From: Flavobacterium aquidurense
GTDB lineage: Bacteria; Bacteroidota; Bacteroidia; Flavobacteriales; Flavobacteriaceae
Direction: 5' to 3'
Assembly (NCBI RefSeq): GCF_001404985.1
Contig: NZ_JRLF01000015.1
Coordinates: 310,001 to 374,000, forward strand
DNA length: 64,000 nt
Below are positions 1 through 8,164 of the stretch, piece after piece; the stretch's first letter is position 1; each line of letters starts with the position of its first letter. Position numbers and translations under genes: made by a program. The notes beneath the pieces were generated by a model that made no database searches, was not told the origin of the DNA, and was given only the letters and a program-made list of their open reading frames with translations.

Positions 1-334
1 CTTCTATTGTTTCCATTAATTTATCTAATGGATTAAAAGTGAATATTGATCCATTTGCAAACGCACCATTACTGCCGCTATTATCATAAAAATTATTGAA
101 ATAATTAATTGCAGCTTCGTCTGAAAAATTTTTTAGCGCTTCAACACTTACTCCCAAAGCTTTTGCTACTTCTGCAAGTCTGTCGTCATCGATGGTTTCG
201 CTGTTTTCAAGAGCCGATATAGTTTGTTGGCTAGTTCCTAAAGCTTGTGCCAAAGCTTCTTGCTTCATGTCACGAAGTTCACGAATTCGGCTGATTTTTC
301 GCCCTATATGATTTTGTTTTGTTAGTGTGCTCAT
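1..334 (-). CDS. Xre-family helix-turn-helix regulator, C-terminus cut by window edge
   Basis: The gene reads leftward from an ATG at 334 and runs off the window after about 111 residues. Residues about 10-65 form a Cro/C1-type helix-turn-helix (IGRKISRIRELRDMKQEALA, then SQQTISALENSE), followed by a segment containing ALKNFSDEAA and FNPLDKL. It is clearly paralogous to the complete regulator at 44397-44798, which shares the same domain, the NFS(D/E)EA segment and the FNPLDK motif; that gene shows what the missing end should look like (a short charged, possibly coiled-coil tail). Probably a DNA-binding transcriptional repressor; target unknown. The next gene on its left is not visible. Confidence 0.9.
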   Translation of the reverse strand, partial: MSTLTKQNHIGRKISRIRELRDMKQEALAQALGTSQQTISALENSETIDDDRLAEVAKALGVSVEALKNFSDEAAINYFNNFYDNSGSNGAFANGSIFTFNPLDKLMETIE

Positions 335-549
335 AATTCAAAGATACTGTTAAGGGTAATAATAGGCAATAGATAAAAAACAAATTTTGTGATGTACGAT
401 ACCAACAAAATGATTTGTATACTAACAATGTATTACTTATTGTACTAAACAAAAATACGATTTTTGAGACATGAAATCGTTAAAATTAGAAATTATAAAA
501 CGCATGACTTCTAGCAAAAAAACCTAAAACGTGAAACTTTAAACAAATT

Positions 550-610
550 TTATATTCAAAGTGTAGCTTTGCGTGAGGGATAGAGCTAAGCTACCGAAGT
601 AGCAGCGAAA
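550..610 (+). repeat. Intergenic repeat of the GCGTGAGGGAT...AGCCCGACAGC type
   Basis: A block bounded by GCGTGAGGGAT and GCGAAAGCCCGACAGC with a small inner hairpin (AGCTAAGCTACC...GTAGC). I recognise this arrangement from flavobacterial spacers in general, but only this copy is in the window; its core resembles the AAGTGGAAAGCCCGG part of the element at 51162-51308. Function unknown. Confidence 0.5.
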
Positions 611-620
611 GCCCGACAGC

Positions 621-671
621 AATTAAAAAAAGACCTAATGAACGCAAAGTTGATTAGGTCTTTTTTTAATT
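621..671 (-). terminator. Bidirectional terminator downstream of the NUDIX gene
   Basis: Perfect 19-bp inverted repeat (621-639 and 653-671) with a 13-nt loop; the stem ends in A7/T7 tracts, so it can terminate in either direction. On the minus strand it follows the NUDIX stop at 785. Confidence 0.8.
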
Positions 672-784
672 GGTGGCACGCCCAAACTATGCTTCTAAGT
701 CGCTAAGTTACTGAGTTGCTAAGATTAGAAAATCTGTATTCTATTTTTTATAATCTTGATTCTTGATTCTTTCTTCTTCTTCTT

Positions 785-1387
785 CTAAGAAACTGTATTC
801 TCTTCTTCAAACAACAATTTAATGTTTTCGTAGGAGTTTTTTAAGGCTTCCTTGATTTGTTCCGGGTTTAACCATGCTACTTTTTCGATGCCTTCTTCGG
901 CCTGACCGTGAGGAATTCCGTCAAAATCTGATTGCATTTCAAACCAATGTGTGATTTTGAGTTTGTATTTTCCGTTGCGTTTAAAAACGTGGTAGGTTTT
1001 TTCGAGTTTATTGGTTATTCTAAGCTTCCCTACTCCGGTTTCTTCTTCGACTTCTCGCATTGCGGTGTCTTCAATTTCTTCTCCTTTTTCGATTCCGCCC
1101 TTTGGTAAGTCCCATTTTCCATTCCTGAAAATAAAAAGAACCTCGCCTTTTTTATTGTAAACAAGTCCTCCACCCGCTTTGTTTACAGGGATTTTAGCCT
1201 TGAGCGTCTTCATAATTTCCTTTTCGTCAGGATAATACAAATAAGCCTTTTGAATTTTATTTTGAAACATTTTAACTATAAGATGCTCGATATCAATACT
1301 CTCTAACAAGAATAATTGAAAATCAGTCTCTCTCGAGATCTCATTTGTCAAAAAAAGTGGTTTGTCGTTCACAAAAACTTTATACAT
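785..1387 (-). CDS. NUDIX hydrolase
   Basis: 200 residues. A complete Nudix box lies around residues 97-119 (GGIEKGEEIEDTAMREVEEE, followed by TGV), fitting GX5EX7REUXEEXGU, so the metal-binding and catalytic glutamates are present. The family hydrolyses nucleoside diphosphates linked to another moiety; the substrate cannot be read from the sequence. The first ~65 residues form an extra N-terminal domain. It is divergent from pyrE with only 7 bp between the two start codons, so each promoter must lie in the other gene. A possible minus-strand -7 box (TATCTTTA) lies at 1406-1413 inside pyrE. Terminated by the hairpin at 621-671. Confidence 0.93.
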   Translation of the reverse strand: MYKVFVNDKPLFLTNEISRETDFQLFLLESIDIEHLIVKMFQNKIQKAYLYYPDEKEIMKTLKAKIPVNKAGGGLVYNKKGEVLFIFRNGKWDLPKGGIEKGEEIEDTAMREVEEETGVGKLRITNKLEKTYHVFKRNGKYKLKITHWFEMQSDFDGIPHGQAEEGIEKVAWLNPEQIKEALKNSYENIKLLFEEENTVS

Positions 1388-1390
1388 TTG
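1361..1390 (+). promoter_or_regulatory. pyrE promoter, probably giving a near-leaderless transcript
   Basis: TTTG at 1361-1364, an 18-nt spacer, then a perfect Bacteroidota -7 box TACATTTG at 1383-1390. Transcription would start at about 1395-1398, on or next to the pyrE ATG at 1395. It lies inside the 5' end of the NUDIX gene. Confidence 0.65.
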
Positions 1391-1394
1391 TACT

Positions 1395-2045
1395 ATGATT
1401 TTTAATAAAGATACTGCCGAAAAAACAGCCGAATTGCTTTTGCAAATAAATGCAATTAAATTGAATCCCGAAAATCCTTTTACATGGGCTTCTGGTTGGA
1501 AATCTCCTATTTATTGCGATAATAGGTTAATTCTTTCATTTCCTAGCATCCGAAACTATGTTCGTGATGAGTTTGCGAAAAATATTGAAAAACAATTTGG
1601 GAAACCAGATGTGATTGCCGGTGTTGCCACTGGTGCTATTGGAGTGGGGATTCTTGTTGCTGAAAGCCTTGGATTACCGTTTGTATATGTGCGTCCGGAA
1701 GCCAAAAAACATGGAAGACAAAATCAGGTGGAAGGTTTTTTACAAAAAGGTCAAAATGTTGTTGTTGTCGAAGATTTAATAAGCACAGGAAACAGCAGTT
1801 TGATGGCTGTAGAAGCTTTACGTAACGAAGGCGCCAACATAAAAGGAATGGCAGCAATTTTTACTTATGGCTTTAATGTTGCCGAAGAGAACTTTAAAAA
1901 TGCTAATATAGATTTGTATACGTTAAGTAATTACGAAAATTTACTGGACTTAGCGGTTCAAAAACAATACATTACAGAAGATCAGCAATCGACTCTTTTA
2001 GAATGGAACGAGAGTCCATCTACCTGGGGACAAGAAGAAGAGTAA
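1395..2045 (+). CDS. pyrE: Orotate phosphoribosyltransferase
   Basis: 216 residues from ATG 1395, cytosolic. PyrE joins orotate to PRPP to make OMP, the fifth step of UMP synthesis. The PRPP-binding motif is visible as VVVVEDLISTGNSS, and the N-terminal FTWASGWKSPIYCDNR segment is typical of PyrE. An in-frame upstream start at 1362 would add 11 residues, but it lies in the promoter region and inside the divergent NUDIX gene, so I chose 1395, where the family consensus begins. No other pyrimidine genes are adjacent. Confidence 0.97.
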   Translation: MIFNKDTAEKTAELLLQINAIKLNPENPFTWASGWKSPIYCDNRLILSFPSIRNYVRDEFAKNIEKQFGKPDVIAGVATGAIGVGILVAESLGLPFVYVRPEAKKHGRQNQVEGFLQKGQNVVVVEDLISTGNSSLMAVEALRNEGANIKGMAAIFTYGFNVAEENFKNANIDLYTLSNYENLLDLAVQKQYITEDQQSTLLEWNESPSTWGQEEE

Positions 2046-2126
2046 TTTTAGATTTTAATTAAACATAAAGCTTTCAGTCCCGATTGGGATTACGGTAAAA
2101 AACAATAAAAGTTAAATAAAAAAAAT

Positions 2127-2519
2127 ATGAACTTAGAAAGTCCAAAAGTTACTGTTCAGAAATCAGCTCAAGATTTATTTGATTTATTGACTGATGTTAG
2201 GAATTATGAAAAATTAATGCCGGATAATATCGCTAAATTTGAAGTGATTGGCGAAGATGCATTTATCTTTGGATTAAAAGGCATGCCGGAAATAAAACTT
2301 AAAATGAAGGATAAAACAGCACCAAACAAAATTGTTCTGGGAGCTGCAAGTGATAAACTTCCTTTTACTTTGGTTTCGAATATCGATAGTATTTCAGATA
2401 CTGAAAGTGCCGTACAACTACAATTCGATGGTGAATTTAATGCTATGATGGCTATGATGATCAAAGGGCCAATTAGTAAGTTTATCGAAACTTTGGCCAA
2501 TAACATGACGAAACTTTAA
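2127..2519 (+). CDS. START/SRPBCC-fold protein
   Basis: 130 residues, no signal peptide or membrane segment. The pattern 'PKVTVQKSAQDLFDLLTDVR...YEKLMP' followed by alternating strands and a C-terminal helix (ISKFIETLANNMTKL) fits the SRPBCC/START ligand-binding fold, which holds hydrophobic ligands. Small proteins like this commonly follow pyrE in flavobacteria; the role is unknown. It lies 81 bp after pyrE in the same direction and is followed by a strong terminator, so pyrE and this gene probably share a transcript. Confidence 0.75.
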   Translation: MNLESPKVTVQKSAQDLFDLLTDVRNYEKLMPDNIAKFEVIGEDAFIFGLKGMPEIKLKMKDKTAPNKIVLGAASDKLPFTLVSNIDSISDTESAVQLQFDGEFNAMMAMMIKGPISKFIETLANNMTKL

Positions 2520-2565
2520 TTAATTATTAATAGTAAATAATTAATTTTCGAATTACATAAAATTT

Positions 2566-2594
2566 AAAGCCTGATTTTACAATCAGGCTTTTTT
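2566..2594 (+). terminator. Rho-independent terminator after the SRPBCC gene
   Basis: AAAGCCTGATT / AATCAGGCTTTTTT with a 4-nt loop (ttac), closing the pyrE-SRPBCC unit. Confidence 0.85.
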
Positions 2595-2614
2595 ATGAAT
2601 AGACTTTTTATGGT

Positions 2615-2760
2615 TACTATTGTCATTTCGAAAAATGAGAATCTTCGAAAGAAACTCGACAATGCAAATCATTAATCTTTGTTGAGCTATTAGTGTGATT
2701 AGAAACAAAAACAAGTCAAGGAAAAACCTTTGAACCTTTGTCACTTTCTCCCTTTGAACC
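2615..2760. repeat. Degenerate REP-like and 'CTTTGAACC' spacer repeats
   Basis: Contains 'gtcatttcg...gagaatcttcgaaag' and 'ctcgacaa...ctttgttgag', a decayed copy of the palindromic family seen at 20302-20397 and 39620-39855. It is followed by the CTTTGAACC low-complexity repeat that recurs in many spacers here. Confidence 0.55.
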
Positions 2761-2765
2761 TTCCT

Positions 2766-3506
2766 CTAATAAAGCATCTGAACTTCCTTGATTTCAAACT
2801 CTGAAACAGAATCATCTTCCAGCAAAATTTGAATTTTTCCAACGCTTGAAACGCCTTGAATGATTCCCATAAAGTTTTGCCCGTCAGAGTCGGGATGAAG
2901 ATTTTTGAATGGCATTGGAACTCCTTTTCTAAATAAAGTATCGAAATATTCTTTCCAGAAATCAGCCGAATTATCTTTCCAGGATTCAATTTTGTCTTGT
3001 ATTTTTTCGACAATTAAAAAAGGTAAAGCATCTTTGTCAAAATCCTTATTACAAATTGCTTTTAAAGAAGTCGCAAGTGGCAAATGCTCATAATTTGTCT
3101 GATTTACATTGAGCCCAATTCCGACAACTGACACGATCCTGCCATCACTTTTGATGGTATTTTCGATAAGTATGCCACCAATCTTTTTGTTGTATGACAT
3201 AATGTCGTTAGGCCATTTGATACATAAATCAGGAATATTCAACGATTTTAAAGCATCGATTACACTTAAGGAAACTATAATACTTAGATTAAAAACCTGC
3301 TCGTTATCATACAGAAAATCCTTTACCAAGACACTCATAATTAAGTTTTTACCTGATTGTGACTGCCATTTAGAACCCATCTGTCCTTTTCCTTTTGTCT
3401 GATTTTCAGCAGTTACAACGGTAAAATTATCGAGTTCATCCTGACTTGCCAGCGATTTAAGGAAGTCATTTGTCGAATCTATGGCATCGAGTTTGATTAG
3501 TTTCAT
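2766..3506 (-). CDS. birA: Biotin--[acetyl-CoA-carboxylase] ligase
   Basis: 246 residues, cytosolic. BirA makes biotinyl-AMP and attaches biotin to carrier proteins such as the acetyl-CoA carboxylase carrier subunit. The biotinyl-AMP loop is seen as GKGQMGSKWQS, and KWPNDIM is the signature of the ligase core, with GGILIE following. There is no N-terminal helix-turn-helix, so this is a monofunctional ligase without the repressor role of E. coli BirA. It starts with MKLIKLDAIDSTND, where STND is the usual substrate-contact motif. Divergent from rsfS with 93 bp between starts. Confidence 0.96.
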   Translation of the reverse strand: MKLIKLDAIDSTNDFLKSLASQDELDNFTVVTAENQTKGKGQMGSKWQSQSGKNLIMSVLVKDFLYDNEQVFNLSIIVSLSVIDALKSLNIPDLCIKWPNDIMSYNKKIGGILIENTIKSDGRIVSVVGIGLNVNQTNYEHLPLATSLKAICNKDFDKDALPFLIVEKIQDKIESWKDNSADFWKEYFDTLFRKGVPMPFKNLHPDSDGQNFMGIIQGVSSVGKIQILLEDDSVSEFEIKEVQMLY

Positions 3507-3599
3507 TAAAGTAATTTAATTAACTTAATTTAATATTTTGTTAAGGTTCAAAAATAATCACAAAATTTGGTAACTTTACAAAATCATATAAAATAATTC

Positions 3600-3971
3600 A
3601 TGGCGAAAAAGACTATTAATAATGATGTTCTATTGGCGAACATAATCAAAGGGATTGAAGAAGTAAAAGGAAATGATATCGATATTCTTGATTTACGAGA
3701 TATAGATACGGCAGTTTGTGACTATTTTGTCATTTGTAACGGAAACTCAAATACCCAAGTTAACGCCATTGTAAACTCAATACAAAAAACAGTATCTAAA
3801 GACTTAAAAGATAAACCGTGGCACGTAGAAGGAACCGATAATGCAGAATGGGTTCTTATGGATTATGTGCACATCGTTGTACATGTTTTCCAGAAACACA
3901 TTCGTGAATACTACAATATCGAGAGCCTTTGGGGTGACGCCAAAATAACTACAATCGAAAACAAATACTAA
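3600..3971 (+). CDS. rsfS: Ribosome silencing factor RsfS
   Basis: 123 residues, the RsfS/YbeB/Iojap family. It binds ribosomal protein uL14 on the large subunit and blocks subunit joining when nutrients are short. The conserved core is visible: DILDLRD...CDYFVICNGNSNTQVNAI, then WHVEGTDNAEWVLMDYVHIVVHVF and REYYNIESLWGDA. It lies 15 bp upstream of ftsH on the same strand and is almost certainly cotranscribed with it. A weak -7-like box (TAACTTTA) lies at 3571-3578. Confidence 0.96.
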   Translation: MAKKTINNDVLLANIIKGIEEVKGNDIDILDLRDIDTAVCDYFVICNGNSNTQVNAIVNSIQKTVSKDLKDKPWHVEGTDNAEWVLMDYVHIVVHVFQKHIREYYNIESLWGDAKITTIENKY

Positions 3972-3986
3972 AAGAAACTTTCTCTA

Positions 3987-5912
3987 ATGGCTAAAGATAA
4001 TAATCCAAATCCGAGTAAATTTAAAATAAGTCCTTGGTTAATATACACCGCAATACTTCTAGTTTTTTTATTTATAAGTTTTGCAACCGGAGGATCTAAC
4101 TTAAGCGAACCAGCTCAATTAACCTCTTCTAAATTTAATGTTTTATTAGAAAAAGGTCAGATTGAAAAAGTTATTGTTTACAATAAAGCTGAAGCTGAGG
4201 TATATTTAAATGCTGCTGCTCTTAAAGATGCAGCTAATAAAAAAGTAGCTAAAGATATATTCGAAAGACCAAACAAAGGTCCTCACTATACTTTGGAAAT
4301 AGGTAACGACCAGATTTTTCAAACTAAATTAGAAAAAGCAGTTGGCGAAGGCAAACTGAAAGATTTTAATTTTCTTCAAAAAAATAACTGGAGCGATATT
4401 CTAATCAGCTTACTTCCTATCATCATCATTATTGGTGTTTGGATTTTTATTATGCGTAAAATGTCAGGTGGCGCTGGTGGCGGTGGCGGACAAATTTTTA
4501 ACATTGGAAAATCTAAAGCTAAATTGTTTGATGAGAAAACTGACATCAAAACTACATTTAAAGATGTTGCAGGTTTAGAAGGTGCTAAAGAAGAAATACA
4601 AGAAATTGTAGAATTCCTTAAAAATCCTGAAAAATATACCAACTTAGGAGGTAAAATCCCTAAAGGTGCATTACTTGTAGGACCTCCGGGAACTGGTAAA
4701 ACCTTATTGGCAAAAGCAGTTGCAGGAGAAGCTCAGGTACCTTTCTTCTCGTTATCAGGTTCTGATTTCGTAGAGATGTTCGTAGGAGTTGGTGCTTCAC
4801 GTGTTCGTGACTTATTTAAACAAGCAAAAGAAAAATCTCCTGCTATTATCTTCATCGACGAGATTGATGCCGTTGGTAGAGCAAGAGGAAAAAGCAATAT
4901 GTCAGGTGGAAACGACGAAAGAGAAAATACATTGAACCAATTACTGACAGAAATGGATGGTTTTGGTACAAACTCAAACGTAATCGTTTTGGCTGCAACC
5001 AACAGAGCTGATGTTCTCGATAAAGCTTTAATGCGTGCAGGTCGTTTTGACAGACAAATTTTTGTTGACTTACCGGACATTCGCGAAAGAGCTGAAATCT
5101 TTAAAGTGCACTTAGCTCCTATTAAAAAAGTAGAAGGTCTTGACCTTGATTTCTTAGCAAAACAAACTCCTGGTTTCTCCGGAGCTGATATAGCAAATGT
5201 TTGTAACGAAGCTGCATTAATTGCTGCACGTAATAACAAAACTGCTGTAGACAGACAAGATTTCTTAGATGCTGTTGACAGAATCATTGGTGGTCTTGAA
5301 AAGAAAAATAAAATTATTACCCCAGAAGAAAAAAGAGCAATCGCTATTCACGAAGCTGGTCACGCAACTGTAAGCTGGATGTTAGAACATGCTGCACCAC
5401 TTATAAAAGTAACTATTGTGCCTCGTGGACAAAGTTTAGGAGCTGCATGGTACCTTCCTGAAGAAAGACAAATTGTGAGAACTGACCAAATGTTAGACGA
5501 AATGTGTGCTACTATGGGAGGAAGAGCTGCTGAAAAGGTAACTTTTGACAGAATTTCGACTGGTGCATTAAGCGATTTAGAAAAAGTAACACGTCAGGCT
5601 CGTGCAATGGTAACAATTTATGGTTTGAATGAAAAAATTGGAAATGTTACGTATTACGATTCAACAGGACAAAGTGAATACAACTTTTCTAAACCATATT
5701 CTGATGAAACTGCAAAAGTAATTGACAAAGAAATTTCAGAATTAATTGAAGGTCAATACCAAAGAGCAATTCATATTCTTGAAGAAAACAAAGACAAGCT
5801 AAATCAATTAGCAGACATATTAATTGAAAAAGAAGTTATTTTTAAAGATGACTTGGAAACTATTTTCGGAAAACGAACTTTTGATAAAAATTTAGAAGAA
5901 GTGGTTTCGTAA
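3987..5912 (+). CDS. ftsH: ATP-dependent zinc metalloprotease FtsH
   Basis: 641 residues, an inner-membrane AAA+ protease that degrades misfolded membrane proteins and regulators. A first membrane segment lies at about residues 16-34, a periplasmic domain follows, and a second membrane segment lies at about 137-156. A Gly-rich linker (161-168) leads to the AAA module with Walker A GPPGTGKT (232-239) and Walker B IIFIDEID (287-294), and then the zinc site HEAGH (455-459). Length and order are normal. It follows rsfS closely and is closed by a hairpin terminator. In other bacteria FtsH controls lipid-synthesis enzymes; here lipid genes follow within 1 kb, which may be only co-location. Confidence 0.98.
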   Translation: MAKDNNPNPSKFKISPWLIYTAILLVFLFISFATGGSNLSEPAQLTSSKFNVLLEKGQIEKVIVYNKAEAEVYLNAAALKDAANKKVAKDIFERPNKGPHYTLEIGNDQIFQTKLEKAVGEGKLKDFNFLQKNNWSDILISLLPIIIIIGVWIFIMRKMSGGAGGGGGQIFNIGKSKAKLFDEKTDIKTTFKDVAGLEGAKEEIQEIVEFLKNPEKYTNLGGKIPKGALLVGPPGTGKTLLAKAVAGEAQVPFFSLSGSDFVEMFVGVGASRVRDLFKQAKEKSPAIIFIDEIDAVGRARGKSNMSGGNDERENTLNQLLTEMDGFGTNSNVIVLAATNRADVLDKALMRAGRFDRQIFVDLPDIRERAEIFKVHLAPIKKVEGLDLDFLAKQTPGFSGADIANVCNEAALIAARNNKTAVDRQDFLDAVDRIIGGLEKKNKIITPEEKRAIAIHEAGHATVSWMLEHAAPLIKVTIVPRGQSLGAAWYLPEERQIVRTDQMLDEMCATMGGRAAEKVTFDRISTGALSDLEKVTRQARAMVTIYGLNEKIGNVTYYDSTGQSEYNFSKPYSDETAKVIDKEISELIEGQYQRAIHILEENKDKLNQLADILIEKEVIFKDDLETIFGKRTFDKNLEEVVS

Positions 5913-5940
5913 ATAATCAATAAATATGTAATATTTTTTA

Positions 5941-5981
5941 AAATCTTAATTCAAAATAGCCTTTTGAATTAAGATTTTTTT
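5941..5981 (+). terminator. Terminator after ftsH
   Basis: 16-bp perfect stem (AAATCTTAATTCAAAA at 5941-5956 with its complement at 5962-5977), short loop, then a T-run. It separates rsfS-ftsH from the lipid gene cluster. Confidence 0.85.
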
Positions 5982-5988
5982 ATCTTTG
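5981..5988 (+). promoter_or_regulatory. -7 box for the LUD-cdsA-psd cluster
   Basis: TATCTTTG matches the Bacteroidota TAnnTTTG box directly after the ftsH terminator, 38 bp upstream of the ATG at 6027. The nearest TTTG upstream is only 14 nt away, so the -33 element is uncertain. Confidence 0.5.
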
Positions 5989-6026
5989 AACGTTTTCAAT
6001 TAACATGTAAAGTATTTCATATAAAA

Positions 6027-6632
6027 ATGAATTTTTTCAAAAAAATATTTGGTTCAAGCGACACCTCTTCAGATGAAGAAAATGAAAGCGAGTATGGAGG
6101 AAATCACGCTCCGGACAGTCATTTATCAATAGATGAAAGATTCATTTTCAATTTTAAGAAAAATGGCGGTAAATTTTTGTATTGTGAAAACAAACAAGAA
6201 GTTGCAGAGCAATTTGAAAATATATTAGAAGAAAATGACTGGTTCGAAAATGAAGTTTTATGCTATGAACCAGCTTTATTTAGTTTATTAGAAGAAAATA
6301 AACTCACTTACATTTCCCCTAGAAATCCTAAATTTTTACTGGCCACTTGCGAAAATCTAATTGCTGATGAAGGTTCTATCTTATTTTCATCAAAACAAAT
6401 CAGACAAGACAAACCAAACGAATTACCTGCAAATATTGTAATTATTGCTACGACAAGTCAACTGCAATTGATTAAAAGTGATGGCCTGAGCGCTATTAAA
6501 AGAAAATACGAAAGGGACTATCCTACTAATATTACCACCATAAAATATTTCGAAAAAGCAAAAGAAGAAGATTTTACACAATACGGAAGTGTTGCCAAAA
6601 ATTTGTATTTATTGCTCCTAGAAGATCTTTAA
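6027..6632 (+). CDS. LUD-domain protein (LutC/YkgG-like)
   Basis: 201 residues, no signal peptide. After an acidic, Ser-rich N-terminus (residues ~10-30) the body matches the LUD fold seen in LutC/YkgG lactate-utilisation proteins: CYEPALFSLLEE, then ATCENLIADEGSILFSS and the strand PANIVIIATTSQLQLI. LutC proteins belong to an iron-sulfur lactate dehydrogenase complex, but no lutA or lutB is nearby. Stand-alone LUD genes next to ftsH and cdsA are usual in flavobacteria, so the role here is probably different and unknown. It lies 1 bp upstream of cdsA, so they are cotranscribed. Confidence 0.8.
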   Translation: MNFFKKIFGSSDTSSDEENESEYGGNHAPDSHLSIDERFIFNFKKNGGKFLYCENKQEVAEQFENILEENDWFENEVLCYEPALFSLLEENKLTYISPRNPKFLLATCENLIADEGSILFSSKQIRQDKPNELPANIVIIATTSQLQLIKSDGLSAIKRKYERDYPTNITTIKYFEKAKEEDFTQYGSVAKNLYLLLLEDL

Positions 6633-6633
6633 G

Positions 6634-7521
6634 ATGAATGAAACACTTAAGAGAACCATTTCTGGTGCTGTTTATATCGCTTTACTATTAACATCAATTT
6701 TGTTTTCTACAGAAAGCTTTATTATCCTTTTTGGTGTTTTTCTAGTGATTGCAACTTATGAATTTTGTAATCTTGCAAGAATCAATAAGATCTTTTCTAT
6801 TTTGTTTGTTTCTTTATTTTATTCGACCGTTTCCCTAATTAGTTTTTACAGAATCGAAACTGAAAATTATCTCAATAAATTTTTAAAAGAGAATATTGTA
6901 TTTACTATCGATACAGATCGATTATTTAGCATATTACTCATTATTACTTTATTTGTATCTATAAAATGTATTTTCTTTTTATTCGATGACACACAAACTA
7001 TAAGCAGAGTATCCAAATACATTTACCTAATTGGATATATTATGCTTCCTTTCCTTTTTATCACTAAAATTTCTTTTGGTATAAAAGATTACAACCCGAA
7101 AATTATTATTGGTTTATTTATTTTAATCTGGACAAATGATACATTTGCCTACCTCGTTGGGAAATCGATTGGAAAACATAAGTTATTTGAACGTATATCT
7201 CCTAAAAAAACAATAGAAGGATTTCTTGGTGGAGTTGTTTTTGCTGCTTTAGCAGGATTTTTAATTTCGAAATTTTATATTCAGCCAAATCCGGATTTCA
7301 GCAGCAAATCTATTTTAATCTGGACTATAATTGCATTGATTGTAAGTGTTTTTGGAACTATTGGAGATTTGATTGAATCAAAATTCAAAAGGATTGCCGG
7401 CGTAAAAGACAGCGGTAAAATAATGCCTGGTCACGGAGGTGTTTTAGATCGATTAGATAGTGTTATATTTGTAGCACCAATTATATTTTTATTTTATCAA
7501 ATTTTATATTATGTTTCATAA
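6634..7521 (+). CDS. cdsA: Phosphatidate cytidylyltransferase
   Basis: 295 residues, an integral membrane enzyme with about seven or eight hydrophobic segments. It makes CDP-diacylglycerol from phosphatidic acid and CTP, the branch point of phospholipid synthesis. The family signature is near the C-terminus: SVFGTIGDLIESKFKRIAGV followed by KDSGKIMPGHGGVLDRLDS, with the catalytic Asp residues. Upstream, LIWTNDTFAYLVGKSIGKHK and ERISPKKTIEG are also typical. It overlaps psd by 11 bp, showing translational coupling with the next pathway gene. Confidence 0.97.
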   Translation: MNETLKRTISGAVYIALLLTSILFSTESFIILFGVFLVIATYEFCNLARINKIFSILFVSLFYSTVSLISFYRIETENYLNKFLKENIVFTIDTDRLFSILLIITLFVSIKCIFFLFDDTQTISRVSKYIYLIGYIMLPFLFITKISFGIKDYNPKIIIGLFILIWTNDTFAYLVGKSIGKHKLFERISPKKTIEGFLGGVVFAALAGFLISKFYIQPNPDFSSKSILIWTIIALIVSVFGTIGDLIESKFKRIAGVKDSGKIMPGHGGVLDRLDSVIFVAPIIFLFYQILYYVS

Positions 7522-8164
7522 AGAAGGAGGCCCATCCATTTTATTAGGTACTGTGTTTGCAGTAGCTGTACTTTTAATTGCTGACAAATTCATTGACATT
7601 ACCTGGCTTAGAATGCTTGTTCAGATTGCCGGCGTAATAGTTTTGATTATTATTTTACAATTTTTTAGAAATCCTAAAAGAATTGCAATTAGAAACAGCG
7701 ATCAGATTCTTGCTCCTGTTGATGGAAAAGTTGTAGTTATCGAAGAAGTTTATGAAGGAGAGTATTTTAAAGATAAACGTTTACAGGTTTCTATCTTTAT
7801 GTCTCCAATAAATGTTCACGTAACTCGTTATGCTATGGACGGAATTATAAAATTCAGTAAATACCACCCAGGTAAATTTTTAGTAGCCTGGCACCCAAAA
7901 GCAAGCGAAGAAAACGAAAGAACCACTGTGGTAATCGAAAATGAAACTTTTGGACAAATATTATACAGGCAAATTGCTGGTGCATTAGCAAGAAGAATTG
8001 TAAATTATGCTCAGGAAGGCATGCAAGTTGTACAAGGTACTGATGCTGGTTTTATCAAATTTGGTTCAAGAGTAGATTTATTTCTACCTTTAGGTACGCC
8101 TATTAATGTGGTATTAAACCAAAAAGCAATTGGCGGAAAAACTATTATTGCTACAAAAGCTTAA
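7511..8164 (+). CDS. psd: Phosphatidylserine decarboxylase proenzyme
   Basis: 217 residues, the short form. It decarboxylates phosphatidylserine to phosphatidylethanolamine at the membrane. Two N-terminal membrane segments (about 9-25 and 32-47) precede the catalytic part; self-cleavage to give the pyruvoyl group is expected at the Gly-Ser of KFGSRVD near the C-terminus. HVTRYAMDG and the LAPVDGKVVVIEE segment are family hallmarks. It overlaps cdsA by 11 bp and touches the next gene. An AAGGAGG tract lies just after the ATG, inside the coding region, and does not look like a ribosome binding site for this or a later start. Confidence 0.95.
   Translation: MFHKEGGPSILLGTVFAVAVLLIADKFIDITWLRMLVQIAGVIVLIIILQFFRNPKRIAIRNSDQILAPVDGKVVVIEEVYEGEYFKDKRLQVSIFMSPINVHVTRYAMDGIIKFSKYHPGKFLVAWHPKASEENERTTVVIENETFGQILYRQIAGALARRIVNYAQEGMQVVQGTDAGFIKFGSRVDLFLPLGTPINVVLNQKAIGGKTIIATKA

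Larger units (their letters stand above)
335..784. other. 450-bp gene-free spacer with structured repeat
   Basis: No credible coding region. It holds the upstream region of the Xre gene, a flavobacterial-type intergenic repeat (about 550-610), a strong hairpin terminator (621-671), and a run of low-complexity 'ctaagtcgctaagttact' and 'cttgattcttgattctttc' sequence just downstream of the NUDIX gene. Confidence 0.7.

Noticed and set aside
1362..1394. Upstream start for pyrE adding 11 residues
   Set aside because: It overlaps the NUDIX coding region and the promoter; family consensus begins at the ATG at 1395.
7521..7528. AAGGAGG inside the start of psd as a ribosome binding site
   Set aside because: It follows the conserved psd start, and no later start is supported by the family.
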